The position numbers were made by a program, and so were the translations under genes. From Phoronis australis (lineage: Eukaryota > Phoronida > Phoronidae), in contig NMRA01000117.1 in assembly GCA_002633005.1 (NCBI GenBank), positions 791,894 to 855,893 of the forward strand: DNA of 64,000 nt. The letters are read 5' to 3'. Of the stretch, positions 58,801 to 64,000 are shown one piece after another. The number at the start of each line of letters is the position of its first letter. The first letter of the stretch is position 1. The notes under the pieces are model-generated. The model saw only the letters and a list, made by a program, of their open reading frames with translations. It was not told the origin of the DNA and searched no databases.

Positions 58801-61800
58801 TTGTGACAGAAGAAACACCTTAATTCCTCTGCGTGGTCAGTTTTCTTCTGGTCGACTCTCTGGTTGTCTGTCTTGACTGGTCGCTCTTGGGACATTTTCC
58901 ACTGGGTGCTCGTTATATCCACTCCATGGGCCTCAATATATCTCTCTGCTAAGCCCACCATCTCTGGAACAGTCTTGGGCGTCCGCTCTCGCAGGAACAA
59001 GGCCAAGTCCTTAGTGCAAGTGTTAACGTACTGCTCCCGCACTAACAAGTCTCTCAACTCAGCAAAGTCTTTGCCACGGTCGGACATGTCGATCCACCTG
59101 TCTAGGTAACGCTGTATGCGTGCCACAAACTGGTATGCTGTCTCGCCCCTCTCGGCCCTCGCTTCCCGGAACTGTCTGCGAAAACCCTCTTCAGTCAGCT
59201 CATAGCACTTTAGCAAGGCTCTTTTGGGTGTAGCATAGTCCAGTGCATCGGCCATAGGAAGGCTAGTATAAACCTGCAGGCCCTTACCTGTTAACAGGGG
59301 ACTGAGACTAATTGCCCATTCACTCTGTGTCCAACCCTGACTCTCTGCGTATCTTTCAAACCTTTCCAGGAAGTTGTCCATATCGCCCTGTTTTTCATCA
59401 AACTTGGGTAGCTTCGGTTTTACGCCACCAATTGATCTAACATAGCTACCCTCCGCTGCAACCTGTTCAGCTTTCAGTGCTGCTAGCGGCCTCTCGTGCT
59501 CCATTCTTTCTCTCTCCATCTGCTGTTCGGCTTCGCGGGCTTGCCTCCTCTCCTCGGCCTCAGCCTCTCGCGTGTGTCTTCTCTCGCCGGCCTCACGAGC
59601 TTGCCTTCTCTCCTCAGCCTCAGCCGCAGCCTCAGCTTCAGCACGCGCCTCAGCTTGTTGTTTCTCCACAAACTGTCTGAGGTCGTCTCCCTGCAGACCC
59701 ATTTCTTGTCCGAGGGCCATCAACTCTCCATAGTGACTTGCTAATTCCAACAGTCCACTTTATCACACCTTGTTACCGTCAGTAAGCTCCTGGCGTGCTC
59801 ACCAATTGTCACGTTTTTCCCCGTGTGTGGGTGGGCGCAGGTTGTTACAGACCGGTGCTAATAGCTTCCGGTGCGAAGATTGGCTGAAGACTGGTTCGAG
59901 TTAATCCTTTATTAATCCCGACCGTACGTTCACAAGCCTACTCAAACAAAATGTCCGACGTAATGTCTGTTTATGCTCCAGCCAGTGCTGCGAAGCCTTG
60001 ACTTGTGTTGAACGTCTGAGACACTTTCAGCAACTGTTACACTCGTTGTTTCAATAACCTGCTGTCTCTATAGCTGGCTCTCTATTGACTATCGCTGTAA
60101 CTGCTGATTCTCTTCACTGCAACTCAACTGTAGTTCTCCTTACTTGAACTTACTTGATCTCTCGACTTGATCTTCTTGGACTCAACTGACTAACACAAAC
60201 CCGTGCTTGTGTATTTATAGCCTAATGCATTGTTCTAGAACTTTTCATCAATTTAAGCAAATACCAGAGCTTTCTGGAACCTACCCAATCATTCTACAAA
60301 CATGTACTAGTCTCTAGAATATTCCAGACTGCATCAATCACTGTCATGCTAGAGTCTTCTAGAAAGTTCCACACTATACTGTAGTAAACAAATTACATCA
60401 TCACTGTTCTGACCTCAGTCTTCTAGAAAGTTCCATACCATTCTGCAGTAAACAAATTACATTATCATTGTACTTAACTCAGGGGTCATGCCAATCAAAC
60501 AGAATAACAAAACAGAACAATACAACTAAAAATACTGTCAGACTATATTCTGACACATAGTAACTTGATCATTAGAGATAGCAAGTCTATTGACAGATAT
60601 AATAACTCTATCTCTAGACTTAAAGACAGGAGAAAATATCACACCACTTACACAGCCTTGTAGACATTCTGCTCTTCAGTCTCTGGCTTTGGCTTAACAA
60701 ACTCCAGTTGGAATAGGTCCTTAAGTTTGGCTTGGGCTTCTTGACAATGAGCAGTGACCTCTTGTGGTGGCTTCAGGGAGTTCTGGATGACATCAGACAC
60801 GTCTGGTAGAAGATCATCAGGGTTAAGTGCCCGACACTGTAAGCACTAAGGAAACGAAAGGATGGCTGAGGTAAGAGACGATGGGAAATGGGGTCTGTTC
60901 CAAGAAACTGACTTAAGTTAATTTTCGACTTAACTCTAAGATTTGTCTTAACTTCCAAACTTTGAAACTTCCGCATTTGGTAAGTTAGTCAAAATTAAGA
61001 CAAAACTTATGTCAAACACTTAAGTCAAACTTAGCATCTCTTTCTTGGATTGGTTTTGAGACAAATTGATCTTTTATTTTAAAATTTACTAATTTAAATT
61101 TAAGATTTGTCTTAGCAAAGTCAGTTTTGTTGGAATGGGCCCATGGACTACAAATTTTCACACTGAGTGTTTTGTGACATATACATATCTTTAATCGTTC
61201 ACAACTGAAACTGCATTCTGATATCTTATCTTTTATGAACAGTAAACAAAAGCGGTCACGCCCACAAGAGTGCTTACCTGATAAAGTCTTTGTAGCCAGG
61301 GGTTAAACACTTCAGTTGGTTTCAGATATTCTTTATTTTTGCCATCTCTGCAACACACAAAAAAGAATAGAGTGGGGAAATTCATGATCCTCTAAGCTTA
61401 ACCCATGACCAGAACAAAATCACTATTCCTTGAAAGGCATACTAGCGATGGTCTAGACAGGCTTAGTGGGGAATCTGATCTCATAATGACTTATGGAGTG
61501 CTAATTCATTCACTGATACCTAGATTATATTTTTTACTAAAAGCACAGAGAATAAGATATTCTACATTCATTAGAGGCCGTAACGAAAAAGGATTCTCTC
61601 TTAATTATCTGAGATAGCAGGAGAACAGACAGATGTTCACTAGTATTGGAGCTTTGGAATAAGGGAGTCACATGTGAATGAATAATACCATGCATTTACA
61701 CCCACCAGGTGGCAACACCGATCACTGAAATCTTATAATAAGTACTTGGACTTGAACTTCAGCATAGTCTTGATAGTTTTCATTCTATTTAATTAGCAAG

Positions 61801-63471
61801 AACAGGCATTTTTGAATTATTTGTTAACAAAGACAGCATTCTTGTGGGGCATGTGCAGCAGGTAATTTTTGATTATGGAAAGGAAATTCAATACTGTTTT
61901 ATAGTAAGGTCCCAACTGTACTTGCAAAACACTTGTCTTTCACTCATGGAATTTCGTGTGGTTTTGTTCCTTACATTGCACCCCTGGTAGACAACAACAT
62001 AATCTGAGTTTGCACTTGATGACTAGTTCTGAACACCAAATTGGAGATTTTGAAGACATCGAGTGTGAACTTATTATACTGTTATGAAAATCTTAACCAA
62101 TTTTAAATCACAATATCAAAGACATTTATCCTGAATTCAAGCAAACAACAAAAAACACCAAAAACTAAGCTGGAGCCAAAACAGTGATTGGATGTTACAT
62201 TTCCGGCCCTTGTACACCTGACTGCAACTCACTCGTCTTCATATGTAAGGTCCATCTGACTGATCAAGTCATCCATAGCTGATAGCTGATCAGCTGTCGG
62301 TTTGAATTGCTTGCCAGATGTGGCCTCGTCATTGGTAGGCAGAGGGTTGAATACAAACTGACGAACATCCTCACGAAATGGCAACTCTGTGTACTGTAGA
62401 CACTGAAATGAGCAGCACTGACTTAGTAGTAAATTAGAAATGAAGACAGGGAAATGTTCCTCCATTTAACGCACAATACCATGGCCAAGTATTAAATTAT
62501 CATGCAAAATTTCAGACCAAATCTCAAGACAAATTAACTTTCAAGGAATTGCATAAATGTGGTTTATAGGGTACATTAATCTGATGTTAAAATTTAGAGA
62601 CTTGAGCCAGGGAGTGATTAACCGAACACTTCTATATTATCTAGCGTTGTAGTACTCTCGGAAGTAGAAAAACAACTTTTTGGAAACTTTGGTTTGTTTG
62701 AGATTGAGGAAGACTTTCATAAATTGTTATAATGTTTTTGTCCCTTCCACATCACCTGAATGGCCTTTAAAGTTGATGAGTGAGGAAAACAGTGAATAGA
62801 ATAGTTGTACTTTATGACCCAACAATTTCATTAAATGGATAATTCACTTTGATTTTTAAAAAAACACCTCACAGTTGTATGAAAAATTCATGGGAGCTAA
62901 CAATGTTTACAGCTACAAAATACATTGATGCAATTTCTTTCTATCAATCAGAAAGTCACTTAAGAAAACCTCTTTGTTTCGCACTGCCTACGCAGGCCTT
63001 ATCATTGAATATGAAACTTGGGCTGCCAGAGGGAAGGATGAACCATCCGATAACATGGATGGACTCAAAAATGCGAAGGCTAGCTCCAAAATAACATATG
63101 ACGCGCATCACAAAAATAACATTCAGCAACAAAATCTGAGATCGCCCATCCAATAACAAACACATATTTCCCATTCTTTCTGTTCTATGCAATTTCTGGA
63201 ATCCCTGTCTGAAGATTCGTCCTTGCCATTTCTTGAGTCAGCTCCTCACATTGATATTCAGAGCTTCAAGTTGTATGATAAGCTAACAAATGAATAAACC
63301 TAGACAAAGGACAAGACGTATTCGCCAACATACCTCATATGAGTCCTTGATGTGCGGTGACAGGAAGCCCAGTCGTGGCGTGGTGGCAGCACTGTACACT
63401 CGCCTGACAACAGCCACCATGTTGGTCTCGTATAGCGCATGAATGATGGCTGACAGAGCTTGTTGGCTGTG
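52845..63471 (-). CDS. XRCC5: Ku80, DNA double-strand-break repair (3' part of gene, 8 exons)
   Basis: Ku80 pairs with Ku70 as a ring that loads on broken DNA ends and recruits DNA-PKcs for non-homologous end joining in the nucleus. Eight exons join in frame for about 358-371 residues. They cover the end of the Ku core (IIHALYETNMVAVVRRVY, LSPHIKDSYE), the C-terminal arm (LPFREDVRQFVF, QLSAMDDLISQMDL), the linker with a nuclear-localisation-like PPAKRMKME, the helical C-terminal domain and the acidic tail EEEADADDL. The tail corresponds to the vertebrate DNA-PKcs-binding motif (EExxDVDDLLDM). Upstream exons lie right of 64000. The exact end is uncertain: either the reading runs to TAG at 52845, or a strong donor after DDL leads to an unlocated tiny exon. 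Introns hold the gag element and minisatellites. Confidence 0.95.
52887..53023 (-). CDS. XRCC5: XRCC5 exon (acidic C-terminal tail)
   Basis: The acceptor is ATGATTTCAG. Two bases complete a glutamate codon, then KLTLISKMESEDSSVTKEEA, then FLKAEV and EEEADADDL. Human Ku80 has [20 protein letters not shown] and ends VDDLLDMI. The exon may end at CTG|GTGAGT (52887), or read on through VSYMTVDLLRNWI to TAG at 52845. Confidence 0.9.
53024..54300. other. XRCC5 intron, little structure
   Basis: A short duplicated stretch (CACTACCGCTAAAACTGGTA / CACTATCGCTGTAACCGGTA) occurs near 53110 and 53175. Nothing else is recognised. Confidence 0.45.
54305..54530 (-). repeat. CCTAGTGGC-family repeat, inverted copy
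   Basis: In minus orientation: GCGCCCACATATATATCTGTG at 54500 as the terminal hairpin, then GTCATCATAGTC and, at the far end, TGCCACTAGGGGGCAC. A shortened copy in an XRCC5 intron. Confidence 0.75.
54691..54787 (-). CDS. XRCC5: XRCC5 exon (FWQMIV helix)
   Basis: The acceptor is ACCTTATAG and the donor G|GTAAGT. It encodes NMESALFNHSLRTLKESL and NDFWQMIVS, matching NNFLKALQEK and NHFWEIVVQ of the human helical C-terminal domain. It has 32 codons plus one base, and both junctions keep frame. Confidence 0.92.
54955..55678. repeat. 37 bp minisatellite, interrupted by gap
   Basis: Near-identical 37 bp units of the TGGTTTAATTATGTAGCAGA-GGGGGGCAG-ACTCTGAA type flank an assembly gap. About 11 copies are visible; true length is unknown. 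In an XRCC5 intron. Confidence 0.95.
55249..55572. other. Assembly gap
   Basis: 324 N inside the 37 bp array. Confidence 0.99.
56112..56297 (-). CDS. XRCC5: XRCC5 exon (helical C-terminal domain)
   Basis: The acceptor is TGCTGTTCAG. It encodes VGTVTPVEDFQTIISQKD, then FDEACRQMQARILQLI and YHKAMQCIRVMRAECSK. Human Ku80 has VGSVNPAENFRVLV and SIDCIRAFREEAIKF. The donor is taken as AAG|GTGAAG; one 6 bases downstream is also possible. Confidence 0.93.
56298..57003. other. XRCC5 intron, nothing recognised
   Basis: AT-rich intron between the helical-domain exon and the 43 bp array. Confidence 0.4.
57004..57431. repeat. 43 bp minisatellite, ten copies
   Basis: Ten units of CTTGGATAACTAAACACACC-GACTTGTCAATAAGGATC-TCTAT, almost identical. 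Units 7-9 share an A-to-G change (AACGCACC), a mark of recent local expansion. In an XRCC5 intron. Confidence 0.95.
57432..57715. other. XRCC5 intron, nothing recognised
   Basis: AT-rich sequence leading to the exon at 57716. Confidence 0.35.
57716..57806 (-). CDS. XRCC5: XRCC5 exon (nuclear localisation segment)
   Basis: The acceptor is TATTTCAG and the donor GAG|GTACAG. It encodes EDTEPPAKRMKMEVDLGTDL and SSLTRGTVTE. PPAKRMKME lines up with the basic nuclear localisation segment (TAKKLKTE) of human Ku80. Confidence 0.9.
57807..58399. other. XRCC5 intron, mostly plain
   Basis: An (AGCACCCACATAATGTAT)-like remnant of the CCTAGTGGC family end lies near 58248. No coding signal. Confidence 0.4.
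58400..58733 (-). repeat. 3' R-only repeat of the LTR
   Basis: Homology with the 5' LTR starts at the predicted transcription start (GTCACTTGAGTCC here, GTCAGTTGAGTCC there) and ends at AGACTTAA, about 20 bases past the - strand AATAAA at 58421-58426. That is exactly where a polyadenylated transcript would begin and end. Confidence 0.7.
58734..59750 (-). CDS. Retrotransposon Gag protein, 338 aa
   Basis: Gag forms the particle that packages retrotransposon RNA. Residues 25-100 form a highly charged A/E/R coiled coil with AEAEERRQARE repeats. Residues about 108-275 resemble the capsid of Ty3-like (Gmr1/SCAN-related) elements: KLPKFDEKQGDMDNFLERFE, LLTGKGLQVYTSL, FRRQFREARAERGETAYQFV, LRDLLVREQYVNTC, VPEMVGLAERYIEAHGV. 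The C terminus has one CCHC-type knuckle at 312-325 (C312, C315, C325) but with Y320 where histidine is expected. The frame is intact and stops right at the start of the 3' R repeat, with no pol. It could be a defective element or a gag co-opted by the host; the sequence alone does not decide. Confidence 0.85.
   Translation of the reverse strand: MELASHYGELMALGQEMGLQGDDLRQFVEKQQAEARAEAEAAAEAEERRQAREAGERRHTREAEAEERRQAREAEQQMERERMEHERPLAALKAEQVAAEGSYVRSIGGVKPKLPKFDEKQGDMDNFLERFERYAESQGWTQSEWAISLSPLLTGKGLQVYTSLPMADALDYATPKRALLKCYELTEEGFRRQFREARAERGETAYQFVARIQRYLDRWIDMSDRGKDFAELRDLLVREQYVNTCTKDLALFLRERTPKTVPEMVGLAERYIEAHGVDITSTQWKMSQERPVKTDNQRVDQKKTDHAEELRCFFCHKIGYLARDCRKRTQGMQHQKSD
59787..59806 (-). 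other. Primer-binding-like site
   Basis: TGGTGAGCACGCCAGGAG starts two bases inside the LTR end. The TGG start fits pairing with a tRNA CCA end; the tRNA is not identified. Confidence 0.5.
60188..60219 (-). promoter_or_regulatory. LTR core promoter: TATA box and initiator
   Basis: TATAAATA on the - strand at 60219-60212, and an initiator-like GTCAGTT about 28 bases downstream, at the point where the 3' R copy begins. The spacing is that of a standard animal pol II promoter. Confidence 0.65.
60233..60433 (-). promoter_or_regulatory. Heat shock element array in LTR U3
   Basis: Two perfect three-part elements, TTCTAGAAAGTTC (TTCnnGAAnnTTC), stand at 60357-60369 and 60421-60433. One with a single mismatch, CTCTAGAATATTC, is at 60312-60324. 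Two-part sites are at 60233-60240 (TTCTAGAA) and 60272-60279 (TTCTGGAA). All lie upstream of the LTR TATA box. Such elements bind heat shock factor trimers. Confidence 0.65.
60652..60836 (-). CDS. XRCC5: XRCC5 exon (core C-terminal arm and linker)
   Basis: The acceptor is GTGCTTACAG and the donor GT|GTAAGT. It encodes CRALNPDDLLPDVSDVIQNS and LKPPQEVT, then a charged linker. Human Ku80 has HRALHPREPLPPIQQHI and LNPPAEVT. It is separated from the previous listed exon by the intron with the gag element. Confidence 0.93.
60890..61146. mobile_element. Foldback MITE, family 2, copy 2
   Basis: GGGGTCTGTTCCAAGAAACT-GACTTAAG pairs with the far end TTAGCAAAGTCAGTTTTGTT-GGAATGGGCCC. The ends resemble those of 41807-42080. 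It sits between two XRCC5 exons. Confidence 0.65.
61278..61347 (-). CDS. XRCC5: XRCC5 exon (VFNPWLQRLYQ)
   Basis: The acceptor is GTGTTGCAG and the donor CAG|GTAAGC. It encodes DGKNKEYLKPTEVFNPWLQR then LYQ, matching IPNPRFQRLFQ in human Ku80. The first base completes glutamate from the previous exon. Confidence 0.93.
61348..62232. other. XRCC5 intron, nothing recognised
   Basis: AT-rich intron; the 70-codon + frame at 61405 has no domain. Confidence 0.4.
62233..62402 (-). CDS. XRCC5: XRCC5 exon (LPFREDVRQFVFNPL)
   Basis: The acceptor is GCTCATTTCAG and the donor GA|GTGAGT. It encodes CLQYTELPFREDVRQFVFNP, then DQLSAMDDLISQMDLTYED. Human Ku80 has VQLPFMEDLRQYMF and AQLNAVDALIDSMSL. Confidence 0.95.
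62403..63333. other. XRCC5 intron, nothing recognised
   Basis: AT-rich intron. Three overlapping short frames near 62850-63190 lack splice or domain support. Confidence 0.4.
63334..63471 (-). CDS. XRCC5: XRCC5 exon (Ku core)
   Basis: The acceptor is TCTCGCTCAG and the donor GAG|GTATGT. It has 46 codons in phase 0, encoding HSQQALSAIIHALYETNMVA and on to LGFLSPHIKDSYE. Human Ku80 has EALSALLHALDDLDMVAIVR and FPHIKHNYE. This is the most 5' XRCC5 exon in the window. Confidence 0.95.
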
Positions 63472-64000
63472 CTGAGCGAGAGAAAGAGAAGCAAGAAATG
63501 ATAACACTTTACAATTAGAACATCTTGTCAGTCGGATTTCTGAGTACTTGTGAGCCACTCACATCCATCACGCACTTGCTTATGTGAGGAGTCAGCCACA
63601 CACATCCATCATACACTTGCTTCGTTGGCACACTTCTTCAGCTAACAATCCACAAAACACAAACATTTGTCTTGCCTGTTTTGAGGTCAAGTGACAACAG
63701 GATGGTTTCATATTCATGAACTAGGCAGTAAGGTTATGTAGGTCCATACTTTGGAAAAAACAGATCTCAGAAATGATCGATTCGAGTCCTATGAAACAAT
63801 AAGGCTCTGTGATTTATGCACTATTCTGCAAAATAGTGGGAATAATTATTTTAAGATGTTCCACTTTCACATGAGGGGTTAACAAAAAGTAGGTCTCTAA
63901 TTTATCAAATGTTGCATACAGCAAAAACAAAAAGGATAATTTAAAAAACTGTAATCATTACAGTTTTTGAGATACCTCCTTAAACATTTATATCAAATCG
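63472..64000. other. XRCC5 intron to the window edge
   Basis: A two-copy duplication, CACATCCATCA-CGCACTTGCTT / CACATCCATCATACACTTGC, at 63560-63625 is the only structure seen. No further upstream XRCC5 exon was found. Confidence 0.4.

Larger units (their letters stand above)
58400..60555 (-). mobile_element. Gag-only LTR retroelement (U3-R-U5-gag-R)
   Basis: Reading on the - strand: a full LTR at 60555-59807 (begins TGTCA, ends TGACA), a primer-binding-like TGGTGAGCACGCCAGGAG two bases inside, the gag frame 59750-58734, then directly 58733-58400, which repeats only the R part of the LTR (59887-60191). There is no protease, reverse transcriptase or integrase, no 3' U3 and no 3' U5. The element lies in an XRCC5 intron, in the same sense as XRCC5. 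The two R copies are about 92% alike by eye with some small indels. Confidence 0.8.
59807..60555 (-). repeat. 5' long terminal repeat (749 bp)
   Basis: On the - strand: U3 60555-60192, R 60191-59887, U5 59886-59807, with the R edges inferred from the 3' copy. It has TGTCA..TGACA ends, a TATA box, initiator, AATAAA (59908-59913) and an array of heat shock elements in U3. A 64 bp U3 tandem duplication (about 60355-60482) repeats one of the sites. Confidence 0.8.

Noticed and set aside
59477-59744. Open frames on the + strand opposite gag
   Set aside because: Low-complexity mirror of the A/E/R-rich coiled coil; no independent support.

Overview
This is eukaryotic genomic DNA, most likely from an invertebrate animal. 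It has long AT-rich spliceosomal introns, many short palindromic transposons, several minisatellites and three assembly gaps. The melatonin-receptor-like GPCR and the full Ku80 C-terminal domain would fit an invertebrate deuterostome such as a hemichordate, lancelet or echinoderm. The species cannot be read from the sequence, so that placement is an inference.

Two conserved genes converge tail to tail. On the + strand, 17 exons between 2319 and 49776 encode the C-terminal 600 or so residues of RPC1 (POLR3A), the catalytic large subunit of RNA polymerase III. They run from just before the bridge helix, through the trigger loop, to the stop codon. On the - strand, eight exons between 63471 and about 52845 encode the C-terminal half of Ku80 (XRCC5): the Ku core, the nuclear localisation segment, the helical C-terminal domain and the acidic tail. 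The 5' exons of both genes lie outside the window. All exon joins keep frame.

Two POLR3A introns are minor-class (U12) AT-AC introns with near-consensus donors and branch points. One splits the trigger-loop codons (28869-32572). The other precedes the last exon (48633-49700). The 18 kb intron 8821-26781 holds an intact single-exon melatonin-receptor-like GPCR on the opposite strand (20997-22103), a broken Tc1/mariner transposase, remnants of two retroelements and a possible alternative first exon.

The XRCC5 intron 57807-60651 holds an unusual retroelement reading in the Ku80 direction. It has one full LTR (59807-60555), a primer-binding-like site and an intact 338-codon gag, followed directly by a copy of only the R segment of the LTR. 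There is no pol. The U3 part of the LTR carries two perfect and several imperfect heat shock elements upstream of a TATA box and initiator. A diverged LTR of the same family in the POLR3A trigger-loop intron keeps matching sites. This looks like a heat-responsive retrotransposon promoter driving a gag-only unit, and is the window's most interesting candidate.

The rest is repeat-rich intron and intergenic DNA: a family of about 1 kb repeats with a recurring CCTAGTGGC motif, a four-copy hAT-like MITE family, foldback MITEs, tRNA-derived SINEs, and minisatellites with 13, 31, 37, 42, 43, 44 and about 45 bp units.
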